This document shows, piece after piece, positions 7,767 to 16,332 of a stretch of DNA of 34,769 bases; positions within the stretch are counted from its first letter, which is position 1; the number at the start of each line of letters is the position of its first letter. The notes under the pieces are model-generated. The model was not told the DNA's origin, did not search any database, and worked only from the letters and a program-made list of their open reading frames with translations. This stretch comes from a bacterium (GTDB taxonomy: Bacteria; Actinomycetota; Coriobacteriia; Coriobacteriales; CADBOM01). A program made the translations under genes and the position numbers. The DNA lies in assembly GCA_024698685.1 (NCBI GenBank), contig JAILQZ010000043.1, positions 1 through 34,769 of the forward strand, in the 5' to 3' direction.

Positions 7767-8801
7767 ATGGCCCAGCAGATCATCTTGACTGGATATCGTC
7801 CTACGGGAAAGCTTCACATCGGACATTGGTTCGGCAATCTCCAGAACATGCTCGAGCTCCAGAAGGAGTACGACTGCTACTTCTTCATCGCGGATTGGCA
7901 TGCGCTCACCAGCGAGTGGTCCGATTCCACCCATATCTCCGAATACACGCGCGAGATGGTGCTCGATTGGGTCGCCGCGGGGCTCGATCCCGAGAAGTGC
8001 GCTATCTACCGCCAGTCCGACGTTCCCGAGGTCGCGGAGCTCAACCTCTACTTCTCGATGGTCACGCCGATGTCTTGGCTCGAGAGGGTCCCAACCTACA
8101 AGGAGCAGAAGGAGAACCTCGCCGACAAGGATCTCGGCAACGTGGGCTTCTTCCTCTATCCGCTGCTGATGTCCTGCGACATCATCGTCCTCGGCGCAGA
8201 TCACGTGCCCGTCGGCGAGGATCAGCTGCCCCATCTCGAGCTTGCGCGCGAGGTTGCGAGGCGCTTCAACTACACCTACGGCAAGCACGAGATGGCCACC
8301 GATGGCTCTGGTGAGGAGATCATCGAGCAGGTCGTCGTCGAGCCCGAGGCCATCATCTCCAAAACCGGCGCACGCGTTCCCGGCCTCGACGGCCGCAAGA
8401 TGTCGAAGAGCTATGGCAACGCCATCTTCATCAGCGATGAGCCCGATGTCATGCGCAAGAAGATCATGAGCTGCATGACCGATCCTGCCCGTCAGCGCAA
8501 GACCGATCCGGGCGATCCGAACATCTGCCCGCTCCACCAGATCCACAAGCTGATCGGCAAGGATGACGAGCTCGCCAAGTGGGAAGAGGACTGCAGATGC
8601 GCAGCATGCGGATGCGTCGCCCATAAGCGTGCCGTCGCCGAGGAGCTCGTAGCCTACTTCGAGGAGTTCTCGAAGAGGCGCCGTGAGGTCGAGCAGATAG
8701 AGGGCTATGCCGAGAGGATCCTCGAAGAGGGCGCTCGCAAGGCAAGGCCGCGCGCGCAGGAGACCATCGCAAAGGTACGCAAGGCCATTCACATCGACTA
8801 G
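7767..8801 (+). CDS. trpS: Tryptophan--tRNA ligase
   Basis: Class I aminoacyl-tRNA synthetase that charges tRNA-Trp, 344 residues, cytoplasmic. The class I signatures HIGH (17-20) and KMSKS (211-215, in GRKMSKS) are intact. TrpRS-type segments such as QSDVPEVAELN and SWLERVPTYKEQ separate it from TyrRS. The family Cys segment before the C-terminal helices is expanded to CRCAACGC, four cysteines in eight residues. These may bind a metal, but that is inference. It heads a run of closely packed plus-strand genes; scpA begins nine bases after its stop. The ATG at 7767 has only a weak purine-rich region upstream. Confidence 0.94.
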   Translation: MAQQIILTGYRPTGKLHIGHWFGNLQNMLELQKEYDCYFFIADWHALTSEWSDSTHISEYTREMVLDWVAAGLDPEKCAIYRQSDVPEVAELNLYFSMVTPMSWLERVPTYKEQKENLADKDLGNVGFFLYPLLMSCDIIVLGADHVPVGEDQLPHLELAREVARRFNYTYGKHEMATDGSGEEIIEQVVVEPEAIISKTGARVPGLDGRKMSKSYGNAIFISDEPDVMRKKIMSCMTDPARQRKTDPGDPNICPLHQIHKLIGKDDELAKWEEDCRCAACGCVAHKRAVAEELVAYFEEFSKRRREVEQIEGYAERILEEGARKARPRAQETIAKVRKAIHID

Positions 8802-8810
8802 GGGCTGAGC

Positions 8811-9614
8811 TTGGCGCATCGCATCAAGATAGAATCCTTCGAGGGGCCATTCGAGTTGCTTCTGTCGCTCGTGACGAGCCAGAAGGTCGCCATCGGCTCG
8901 ATCTCCATCTCCGAGGTCGCCGACCAGTACATGGAGCACCTCGACAAGATGGAGGAGCTCGACATGGACGTGGCGAGCGAGTTCCTCATCATCGCCTCCA
9001 CGCTGCTCTCGCTCAAGGCCAAGGCGCTGCTGCCCGCCGACGAGATCATCGATGACGAGCTCGACGACGAGTTCGCCAACCTGACCGTCGAGCAGACCAC
9101 CAACATCTTGGCCGAGCGCATCATCAACTACTACAAGTACAAGCGCGTTGCCACGATGCTGGGCTCTAGGATGCAGAACGAGTCGATGATGCATCCAAGG
9201 ACCGCCGGTCCCGACCCGGAGTTCCTGAGGATTCTGCCCGACTACCTCGAGAACGTCACGCTTTTCGGCATCGCCGTAATCTGCGCGTCCCTGATGGCCA
9301 AGCGCGAGACCTTCCTGCTCGATGCCGAGCACATCACCGCAAAGCCCGTGGCCATCGAGATCTACATAAAGGCCTTCGAGAACAGGATCCGCAGGGAGAA
9401 GAGGGCCACGTTCGGCGAGTTGCTCGACAATCCCAAGGATCTTCCCGCGGTGGTCGCGTCGTTCCTCGCGATTCTCGAGATGTACAAGCGCGGGATGATC
9501 GATCTCGTCCAGGAGGAGTCGAGCTCGCAGATCCAAATCGATTACATCGACCCCAGCGAGTGGGAGAAGTTCGCAATGAAGACCGAGGAGATTCCGGAGG
9601 AAGAAGATGTCTGA
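8811..9614 (+). CDS. scpA: Segregation and condensation protein A (kleisin)
   Basis: Kleisin subunit of the SMC-ScpAB condensin, which bridges the SMC heads and compacts and segregates the chromosome. The 267-residue length is normal. The N-terminal helical segment FEGPFELLLSLV is the diagnostic ScpA start. The helix ASEFLIIASTLLSLKAKALLP near residues 56-76 is likewise typical. A winged-helix C-terminal part ends near DYIDPSEWEKF. The start is TTG at 8811, supported by AGGGG seven bases upstream and by the protein beginning just before the conserved IESFEGP. The end overlaps scpB by eight bases, a common coupled arrangement. Confidence 0.93.
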   Translation: MAHRIKIESFEGPFELLLSLVTSQKVAIGSISISEVADQYMEHLDKMEELDMDVASEFLIIASTLLSLKAKALLPADEIIDDELDDEFANLTVEQTTNILAERIINYYKYKRVATMLGSRMQNESMMHPRTAGPDPEFLRILPDYLENVTLFGIAVICASLMAKRETFLLDAEHITAKPVAIEIYIKAFENRIRREKRATFGELLDNPKDLPAVVASFLAILEMYKRGMIDLVQEESSSQIQIDYIDPSEWEKFAMKTEEIPEEEDV

Positions 9615-10323
9615 TGGCAACGTCAAGGAAATCAGGTCGGCTATCGAGGCGCTGCTCTTCGTGAGCACCGATCCGGTAGTTCCGTCGAAGATCTCCGATA
9701 TCCTCGATATCTCGCTCAGCGAGGTCGACGAGCACCTCTGCGCCCTGGCCGACGAGTACGAGCGAGACGAGCGCGGCATCCAGCTGCGGGAGGTCGCTGG
9801 CGGCTGGAGGCTCTACACGCACCCCGCCTATCACGACATCGTCGAGAAGTACGTCCTCTCGTGGGATACCCAGAAGCTCTCGCAGGCGGCCCTCGAGGCG
9901 CTTGCGGTAATCGCCTACAACCAGCCTGCAACGCGTGCGATGGTCTCCTCGATTCGCGGAGTCAACTCCGATGGCGTCATCGCGTCGCTCGTCGAGAAGG
10001 GCCTCGTGAGGGAGGCGGGAAGGGATAGCGCTCCCGGCCAGCCGATCCTCTACGCCACCACCAAGACCTTCCTCGAGAAGTTCGGGCTCAAATCGCTCAC
10101 GCAGCTCCCGATGCTCGAGGACTTCGCTCCCAACGAGGAGACGCGCGAGCTCATCAGGGAGCGCCTCTCGGCACGAAAGATCTCCGACATCCTCGATGAC
10201 AGGGATGTCGAGGGCTCCGAGGTGGCCGATGACGAGGAGATCGACGACGAGCAGGCCGAGGCTTATCTCGAGCAGCTCGACATCGACGATCGCATCGAGC
10301 TGATCTCCGATATCGAAGGATAG
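9607..10323 (+). CDS. scpB: Segregation and condensation protein B
   Basis: Winged-helix partner of ScpA in the SMC condensin. The protein is 238 residues, slightly longer than usual because of an acidic C-terminal tail (about 195-238). The opening IRSAIEALLFVSTDPV, the middle QAALEALAVIAYNQPATRAMVSSIRGV and the segment YATTKTFLEKFGLKSLTQLP are classic ScpB signatures. The ATG at 9607 has a strong GGAGG within the end of scpA. The acidic tail may serve protein contacts, but I see no motif in it. Confidence 0.95.
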   Translation: MSDGNVKEIRSAIEALLFVSTDPVVPSKISDILDISLSEVDEHLCALADEYERDERGIQLREVAGGWRLYTHPAYHDIVEKYVLSWDTQKLSQAALEALAVIAYNQPATRAMVSSIRGVNSDGVIASLVEKGLVREAGRDSAPGQPILYATTKTFLEKFGLKSLTQLPMLEDFAPNEETRELIRERLSARKISDILDDRDVEGSEVADDEEIDDEQAEAYLEQLDIDDRIELISDIEG

Positions 10324-10327
10324 CGAA

Positions 10328-11131
10328 GTGGCTTTCGACGCGGGCAGCGATTCCAGGCAAGCCTCCAAATCCGAGGCCATCTATCCGATGCGCCTGCAGA
10401 AGTTCCTCGCCAGGGCCGGCGTCGCGTCCAGGCGCGGCTCCGAGAACCTCATGACGGCCGGGCGCGTAAGGGTCAATGGCGAGGTCGTTACCGAGCTGGG
10501 ATCGAAGGTCGATCCCAATGTCGATGTCGTCGAGGTCGATGGGCAGGTCATTCGCTACGGAAATCCCGGCGTCTACATCCTGCTGAACAAGCCCGAAGGC
10601 TATGTCTCCACCATGAGCGACCCGCACGCGCGGCTCACCGTCGCTCAGCTCGTCCCAACCAGCGAACACCCCGGGCTCTTCCCGGTCGGGCGTCTGGACA
10701 TGGACACAACGGGGGTGCTCCTCTTCATGACCGACGGCGAGCTGGGGCATCTGCTGCTCAGCCCGCGCCACAAGGTGGAAAAGAGGTATGAGGCCATCGT
10801 CGACGGGCGCTTCACCGATGCCGACCGCAGGCTGCTCGAGGGCGGCATCGAACTGGACGATGGCATGACGCTGCCGGCAAAGGTGACGATCGATGCCTAC
10901 CGCAACGGATATGTGGAGGGTGCAACGCAATCGACGACGACCGCGATCACCTGCATCCTCACGGAGGGTCGCAAGAGGCAGGTCAAGAGGATGCTCTCTG
11001 CGGTCGGCCACCCGGTTTTGAAGCTGCACAGGAGCCAGTTCGGGCCTATCGGTCTCGACGGCTTGGCGCCAGGGGAGTATCGCGAGCTGACAAGTGACGA
11101 GGTCGACGCTCTGCGCGCCTCGGTCAAGTAG
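10328..11131 (+). CDS. rluB: 23S rRNA pseudouridine synthase (RluB/RsuA type)
   Basis: Isomerises a uridine in ribosomal RNA to pseudouridine; 267 residues. An N-terminal S4 RNA-binding domain (MRLQKFLARAGVASRR, from residue 21) is followed by the RsuA/RluB/E/F catalytic domain. Its motif GRLDMDTTGVLLFM has the catalytic Asp at 124, and LTEGRKRQVKRML is also present. The GTG at 10328 is preferred because AGGA lies seven bases upstream, although an ATG at 10388 begins right at the S4 domain. The first 20 residues would be a non-conserved extension. Position next to scpB is a widespread arrangement for this family. The exact target base is inferred from family only. Confidence 0.9.
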   Translation: MAFDAGSDSRQASKSEAIYPMRLQKFLARAGVASRRGSENLMTAGRVRVNGEVVTELGSKVDPNVDVVEVDGQVIRYGNPGVYILLNKPEGYVSTMSDPHARLTVAQLVPTSEHPGLFPVGRLDMDTTGVLLFMTDGELGHLLLSPRHKVEKRYEAIVDGRFTDADRRLLEGGIELDDGMTLPAKVTIDAYRNGYVEGATQSTTTAITCILTEGRKRQVKRMLSAVGHPVLKLHRSQFGPIGLDGLAPGEYRELTSDEVDALRASVK

Positions 11132-11176
11132 TAGAATTCATAGATGCCCAATGACTTTCGAAGGGAGATCTCGCAG

Positions 11177-11884
11177 ATGATCATCGCAATCGACGGACCC
11201 TCCGGCTCCGGTAAATCGACAGTTGCAAAGGAACTCGCCAAGCGTCTCGGCTTCGCATGCCTCGACACCGGTGCAATGTATCGCGCCGTCACCTATCGCG
11301 GCCTGCAGATGGGCTTCGATCTGGCGAGCATCGCCGACCTAGATGCGCCCGAGGCTCCCCAGGATGTGCGCGAGGCGCTCGTCAAGGTTGCCAACGATGA
11401 GCCTATCGCCTTCGAGTACGACGAGTTCGGCCAGCCCATCAAGGTCGAGATCGGTGGGCAGGATGTCACGAGGCAGATCAGGACCAAGGAGGTCGATTCC
11501 ACCGTCTCCGTCGTATCCGCGTGCAGCGACATCCGCACCGCGCTCGTCGCGCAGCAGCGCGTCATCGGAGCCGCGAGCGATACCATCATCGAGGGTCGCG
11601 ACATCGGAACCGTGGTATTCCCGAACGCGGAGCTCAAGGTATTCCTCACCGCTTCCGCCGAGGCCCGAGCTCACAGGCGCGTCCTCCAGAACGCGGAGCG
11701 CGGCGTTGGCGACACCGACGAGCAAGCCACGCTCGAGCTCATGAAGTATCGCGACAAGTACGATTCCTCCCGCGCCAACTCTCCGCTTTCCCAAGCTGAG
11801 GACGCCATCCTCGTCGACAGCACCGACATGACCTTCGAGGAGGTCGTCGAGAGGATCATCGAGCTCGCGCAGGAGCGCATGTAG
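11177..11884 (+). CDS. cmk: Cytidylate kinase
   Basis: Phosphorylates CMP and dCMP with ATP for nucleotide recycling; 235 residues, cytoplasmic. It begins with MIIAIDGPSGSGKST, whose P-loop GPSGSGKST is at 7-15. The CMP-binding region LDTGAMYRAVTYRG and the later IIEGRDIGTVVFP and KVFLTASAEARAHRR (LID) segments follow. The ATG at 11177 is chosen because AAGGGAG lies nine bases upstream. The in-frame ATG at 11144 would add 11 residues and has no ribosome-binding site. Confidence 0.95.
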   Translation: MIIAIDGPSGSGKSTVAKELAKRLGFACLDTGAMYRAVTYRGLQMGFDLASIADLDAPEAPQDVREALVKVANDEPIAFEYDEFGQPIKVEIGGQDVTRQIRTKEVDSTVSVVSACSDIRTALVAQQRVIGAASDTIIEGRDIGTVVFPNAELKVFLTASAEARAHRRVLQNAERGVGDTDEQATLELMKYRDKYDSSRANSPLSQAEDAILVDSTDMTFEEVVERIIELAQERM

Positions 11885-11923
11885 CGCCTGCCGCGCCGCT
11901 TTGTCCAGCTGGGGGATAGCCGT

Positions 11924-12739
11924 ATGAGGAAGAGCCTGGATTACTACTTCGACCAGAAGCTTGCCGACATCACGCTCGGCCAGAAGATCATCTACTGGCT
12001 CGCGCTGCACCTCGGTGGCGGCTCGCTGCGCATCCTATATCGCGTGAAGTTCATCAACACCGAGATCGTCAAGAACATGCCGAAGGGGGAGGCCTGCATC
12101 GTCGCGGGCAACCACAGCTCCTATGTCGACCCGTGCCTGGTCATCAGGGGTCTGCATCCCACTCGCATACGCTTCATCGGCAAGGAGTCGCTCTTCACCC
12201 ACAAGGTCATCGGGCGCTTCCTTGCATACATCGGCATCTACCCCGTCTACAAGAAGCAGGGCGACAGGAGCGTCATCAAGCGCTCGGTCAGGAACCTGCG
12301 CAATGGGGAGCATATCGGCATCTTCCCCGAGGGAACCCGTGTCAAGGAGCGCGACAAGGAGAAGGTCGAGTCCTATGGAGGCGTCGCGCTGATCGCCAAG
12401 ATGGCCGATGTCAAGATCGTCCCCGTAGGCATCCAAGGCGCCATCGACATCAGCCCAGACGGGTCGAAGCGCATGCATTTCCCGAAGATCACGCTGCGCT
12501 TCGGCGAGCCGGTCTATTGGCGCGACTACGAGCATCTCGGCAAGCGCGACATCTTCGAGGCGGTGACCGACGAGGTCATGCGCAGGGCCTGGGCGCTCGA
12601 GGCCGGCGAGGAGCCCGAGATCCTTCCTCCGCCGACCGTCGAGGAGTACGAGGCGATCAAGGCGCAGCGCGCTGCGGAGAGGGCTTCGCAGGAGCAGCCA
12701 GACGAGCAGACTGGGGATTCGGGCGAAGGAGCGCTTTAG
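11924..12739 (+). CDS. plsC: 1-acyl-sn-glycerol-3-phosphate acyltransferase (PlsC-like)
   Basis: Transfers an acyl chain to lysophosphatidic acid to give phosphatidic acid at the membrane; 271 residues. The acyltransferase motif N63-H64-x4-D69 (NHSSYVD) and FPEGTR at 134-139 are intact, with KIVPVGIQG as motif IV. A hydrophobic stretch near residues 20-31 may anchor it. The C-terminal ~40 residues are Glu/Ala/Gln-rich and unstructured-looking. It sits between cmk and ispH, with its TAG immediately followed by the ispH ATG, and plsY lies later in the same block, so the two acylation steps are plausibly coexpressed. Confidence 0.9.
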   Translation: MRKSLDYYFDQKLADITLGQKIIYWLALHLGGGSLRILYRVKFINTEIVKNMPKGEACIVAGNHSSYVDPCLVIRGLHPTRIRFIGKESLFTHKVIGRFLAYIGIYPVYKKQGDRSVIKRSVRNLRNGEHIGIFPEGTRVKERDKEKVESYGGVALIAKMADVKIVPVGIQGAIDISPDGSKRMHFPKITLRFGEPVYWRDYEHLGKRDIFEAVTDEVMRRAWALEAGEEPEILPPPTVEEYEAIKAQRAAERASQEQPDEQTGDSGEGAL

Positions 12740-13585
12740 ATGCGAGTTGAGAGGGCGATTCCTTCAGGTGCATGCTATGGCGTACAGCGCGCTCTCTCGA
12801 TGGTCGACGATGCCTTCGCCGAGAGCGGGCGCACGGGGCTTCGGGTATGCACGCTCGGCTCGCTCATCCACAATCCGATAGTCGTTCGAGAGCTCGAGGA
12901 GGCTGGCGCGCGCGTCGTGGATTCGGCCGACGAGCTCGATTCCGGGATCCTCGTCATCAGGTCCCACGGCGCAATCGCTGGCGTCGCCGACGGCGCTAGG
13001 GCTCGCGGAATCATCGTCTTCGATGCAACGTGCCCGCACGTCGCTAAGGCGCAGATGGCCGCCTCCCGCCTGGCCGCCGAAGGGCGCTTCATGGTCATCC
13101 TTGGCGAAGCCGGCCATCCCGAGGTTGAAGCCATCCGTTCCTACGCGGGGGAGAGGGCCGTCGTCATCCAAGAGCCTGAGGAGCTGCCCGAGTTCGATTC
13201 CAACGAGCGCATCGGGCTGGTTGTGCAGACAACGCAGTCGCAAGATAGGCTCACACGCGTTGTGGCGGCGCTGAAGGCCTCGTTTGACGATGTTGCGGTA
13301 GAGAACACGATTTGCTCCGCAACGCGCTTCAGGCAGGAGGCAGCGCTCTCAGTGGCCGAGCAAGCCGACGCGATGATCGTCATCGGCGGTAGGAACTCCG
13401 GCAACACGACCCGCCTGCGCGAGATCTGCGAGGGCGCTTGCGAGCGCACCCATCACATCGAGTCGGCCGCCGAGATCGACCCCAGTTGGCTTGTCGACTG
13501 CGAGGTTGTCGGCGTCACTGCGGGAGCTTCGACGCCGCAATCCCACATCGATGCCGTGATAGCTGAGCTCGAAGGGTCAAAGTGA
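12740..13585 (+). CDS. ispH: 4-hydroxy-3-methylbut-2-enyl diphosphate reductase
   Basis: Last step of the MEP isoprenoid pathway: reductive dehydroxylation of HMBPP to IPP and DMAPP by a [4Fe-4S] enzyme. The protein is 281 residues. The three cluster cysteines are C12 (SGACYGV), C98 (DATCPHV) and C192 (ICSATRFRQ). Substrate-binding H44, H76 and H126, the TTQS segment and GGRNSGNT are all present. The ATG directly abuts the plsC stop, and the end overlaps the next gene by four bases (GTGA), so translational coupling is likely. In some bacteria IspH is fused to ribosomal protein S1; here it stands alone. Confidence 0.95.
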   Translation: MRVERAIPSGACYGVQRALSMVDDAFAESGRTGLRVCTLGSLIHNPIVVRELEEAGARVVDSADELDSGILVIRSHGAIAGVADGARARGIIVFDATCPHVAKAQMAASRLAAEGRFMVILGEAGHPEVEAIRSYAGERAVVIQEPEELPEFDSNERIGLVVQTTQSQDRLTRVVAALKASFDDVAVENTICSATRFRQEAALSVAEQADAMIVIGGRNSGNTTRLREICEGACERTHHIESAAEIDPSWLVDCEVVGVTAGASTPQSHIDAVIAELEGSK

Positions 13586-14994
13586 TCTCCATGCGCTCAG
13601 AATTCAACCCCTCGGCCAAGGAATCGACGAGCGCATCCTACCCGCATCTGCCAAGGTTCGAATCTGGTGCGGTGATAGGCGAGGTCTGCCCAAGCTCCGC
13701 GGCGGACAGGCAGGGAATCCGACCTGGCATGATGCTCATCTCGGTCGACGGCATCCCGATCGACGACATCCTCGACTGGTACTGGCTCTCAGACGGCATC
13801 GAGCTTGACGCGGTCTTCGAAGACTCCGAGAGCGGGCGCTTCGATATGCACCTGACGCGCAGTGCCGATGAATCGTGGGGAATCTCCTTCTCCGACAACG
13901 TCTTCGACGGCGTGCGCACCTGCTGCAACACCTGCATCTTCTGCTTCATGTCCATGCTTCCAAAGGGTATGCGCCCTTCGCTCTACTTGCGCGATGATGA
14001 CTACAGGCTTTCGTTTTTGCAGGGCAATTTCGTGACGCTCACCAACGTCTCTGACGAAGAGCTCGAGCGCATCATCGCGATGGAGCTCTCGCCGCTGCAC
14101 GTCTCCCTGCATGCGATCGACGCACGGGCGCGTGAGGAGCTGATGGGCCCCAACCATCAACGTGGCCTCGATGTCGCCGAAGCGCTCGTCGAAGCCGGAA
14201 TCGAGTTCCATGCGCAGATCGTGCTCTGCCCGGGCATCAACGACGGCGAGGTCCTCGGCGAGACGCTCCAATGGGTGCTCGATCGCCCAGAGGTGCTCTC
14301 GATAGGCATCGTTCCCGTCGGCTATACCGGCTTCCAGCAGCGCTTCGACTCCTCTTACGAGCTTCCTGAGCGGGCGATTCGCGTCATCGAGCAGGTCGAG
14401 GGCTTCCAGCGCGAGTCAATCGAGCGCTACGGGTATTGCAAGATCCAGCTCGCGGACGAGTTCTACGTCAACGCCTTCCCCGACGACATCGTCGGGCACC
14501 TGCCTTCCGCCGATGCCTACGACGGCTATTCGCAGTTCTACGATGGTTTGGGGATGCTGCGCAGCTTCGTCGACGATTGGAACGCGCTCGTCGACGGGCT
14601 TGACGAGAGGAAGCTCGATCAGGTGCGGACGCATTGGGTCTTCATCGCCGGGCAGGCGTTCAAGTGCTTCTTCGACCAGATGTTGGCAGATGGCCCCTTC
14701 GAGGGGCGATGCACGGTCATCGGAGTTGACAACCGCTTCTTCGGCGGCAACGTCGATGTCAACGGGTTGCTCACGGGCAATGACGTGATCGAGGCGCTGC
14801 AAAGCCTCGACCTCTCCGAGCTCGGCCTTGCGCCCGAAGCGTGCTCTATAGCGCTCCCAGCCGTGATGTTCAACGACGAATGGCTCACCCTCGACGATAT
14901 AGCTTCCGCCGACATCGAGCGTGTCGTCCCGATGCCCATTCGCGTGCTACCATATTTCGCGAACGACATGTTCGAGCTGCTGATCAGCACGTAG
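13582..14994 (+). CDS. DUF512-type radical SAM protein with N-terminal PDZ-like domain
   Basis: A 470-residue putative Fe-S oxidoreductase. Residues ~25-90 look like a PDZ domain (GEVCPSSAADRQGIRPGMMLISVDG). The radical SAM cluster motif follows as C114-x3-C118-x2-C121. Directly after it come the DUF512 hallmarks LPKGMR, DDDYRLSFLQGNFVTLTN and SLHAID. The family is widespread in Firmicutes, Actinobacteria and cyanobacteria but its reaction is not established to my knowledge. The GTG at 13582 overlaps the ispH stop by four bases and has AAGGG upstream. An ATG at 13591 is possible. The neighbour der follows after 21 bases, an arrangement seen in many genomes, which hints at a ribosome- or GTPase-related role. 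Confidence 0.88.
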   Translation: MISMRSEFNPSAKESTSASYPHLPRFESGAVIGEVCPSSAADRQGIRPGMMLISVDGIPIDDILDWYWLSDGIELDAVFEDSESGRFDMHLTRSADESWGISFSDNVFDGVRTCCNTCIFCFMSMLPKGMRPSLYLRDDDYRLSFLQGNFVTLTNVSDEELERIIAMELSPLHVSLHAIDARAREELMGPNHQRGLDVAEALVEAGIEFHAQIVLCPGINDGEVLGETLQWVLDRPEVLSIGIVPVGYTGFQQRFDSSYELPERAIRVIEQVEGFQRESIERYGYCKIQLADEFYVNAFPDDIVGHLPSADAYDGYSQFYDGLGMLRSFVDDWNALVDGLDERKLDQVRTHWVFIAGQAFKCFFDQMLADGPFEGRCTVIGVDNRFFGGNVDVNGLLTGNDVIEALQSLDLSELGLAPEACSIALPAVMFNDEWLTLDDIASADIERVVPMPIRVLPYFANDMFELLIST

Positions 14995-15015
14995 ATCGAA
15001 TGAGAGGTTTATTCG

Positions 15016-16323
15016 ATGCCACTGCCAGTCGTAGCGGTTGTTGGACGCCCCAACGTCGGCAAATCGACGTTCGTCAACAGAATCGCGCAAACGCAAGAGG
15101 CGATAGTCCATGAACAGCGAGGCGTAACACGCGATCGCTCGTATCACCATGCCGACTGGAACGGCAAGGAGTTCATCATCGTCGATACCGGCGGAATCGA
15201 GATGTCCGATGACGACAGGTTCATCGATTCGATCCGCAGCCAGGCCTTCATGGCCGCCGAGGAGGCGGACGTGGTGGTCTTCCTCGTCGACGGACGCACC
15301 CAGATAACCCACGACGATCAGGAGGTCGCGCGCTACCTCAAGCGCTCCAAGACCCCTACGTTCCTCGTGGTCAACAAGATGGACAATCCCGAGGATGAGA
15401 GCGCCATCTGGGAGTTCGTCTCGCTCGGCCTCGGCGACCCATGGCCCGTCTCGTCGGTACATGGGCATGGCACCGGCGACCTTCTTGACGCTATCGTCGC
15501 GAAGCTTCCCGACCTCCCGCCTGACGAGGAGACCGATGCCGTCAGCGTCGCGATCATCGGCCGTCCCAACGCGGGCAAGTCCTCGCTGCTCAACAAGATG
15601 ACCGGCATTCAGCGCTCGATCGTCTCCGATGTCGCCGGCACCACGCGCGATGCGCTCGATGCTATGGTCGAGCATGACGGCAAGAGCTACCGCCTCGTCG
15701 ACACCGCGGGCATCCGGAAGAAGAGCGCCATCAACGAGAGCGTAGAGTACTACGGCTATGTGCGCGCCCTTCGCGCGATCGATCGCGCCAATGTCGCGCT
15801 GCTGCTCATCGACAGCTCCATCGGCTTGACCGACCTCGACCAGAAGGTGGCGGAGATCGCGAAGGACCGCGGCTGCGCGCTCATCATCCTGCTCAACAAG
15901 TGGGACCTCATCGAAGATCCCGAGCAGCGCGCTCGCATCCAGGAGAAGGTGGGGGATAGGCTGACGTTCGTCGGCTATGCCCCGGTACAGCCGATATCCG
16001 CGCTTACCGGCAGGAGCGTCTCGAGGATCTGGGCGATGATCGACCAGGTTGCCGAGAACCATTCCCAGCGCATCGCCACCAATAAGCTCAACAACTACCT
16101 CGCCGAGATCAGGGAGTTCGGATTCATGCCGTCGGAGGGCAAGAAGCGCCTCAAGATGAACTACGTCACGCAAACGCGCACCTGCCCGCCCACATTCACG
16201 TTCTTCGCGAACCACCCGGAGCTCATCGACGATAGCTACTCCCGCTTCCTCGAGAACAGGCTGCGCGAGAGGTTCGACCTCGTCGGCACCCCGGTTCGCT
16301 TCGTGTTCAGGAAGAAGGACTGA
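15016..16323 (+). CDS. der: Ribosome-assembly GTPase Der (EngA)
   Basis: Essential double-GTPase needed for maturation of the 50S ribosomal subunit; 435 residues. G-domain one has GRPNVGKST (10-18), the DTGG switch and NKMD. G-domain two has GRPNAGKSS (182-190), DTAG and NKWD. A C-terminal KH-like domain is marked by the NYVTQTRTCPPTFTFFANHP segment, ending in the usual basic tail. A GAGAGG ribosome-binding site precedes the ATG. Tandem G domains plus a KH domain is unique to Der. plsY follows nine bases after the stop. Confidence 0.96.
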   Translation: MPLPVVAVVGRPNVGKSTFVNRIAQTQEAIVHEQRGVTRDRSYHHADWNGKEFIIVDTGGIEMSDDDRFIDSIRSQAFMAAEEADVVVFLVDGRTQITHDDQEVARYLKRSKTPTFLVVNKMDNPEDESAIWEFVSLGLGDPWPVSSVHGHGTGDLLDAIVAKLPDLPPDEETDAVSVAIIGRPNAGKSSLLNKMTGIQRSIVSDVAGTTRDALDAMVEHDGKSYRLVDTAGIRKKSAINESVEYYGYVRALRAIDRANVALLLIDSSIGLTDLDQKVAEIAKDRGCALIILLNKWDLIEDPEQRARIQEKVGDRLTFVGYAPVQPISALTGRSVSRIWAMIDQVAENHSQRIATNKLNNYLAEIREFGFMPSEGKKRLKMNYVTQTRTCPPTFTFFANHPELIDDSYSRFLENRLRERFDLVGTPVRFVFRKKD

Positions 16324-16332
16324 TCCCCGCCT

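Noticed and set aside
6840-9779. A 979-codon open frame on the minus strand
   Set aside because: It lies antisense to the end of the ABC-F gene, the M50 protease, trpS, scpA and part of scpB, all of which have clear family motifs. Its composition (Asp/Glu/His/Leu-rich, repetitive) is what G/C-biased codons give on the opposite strand.
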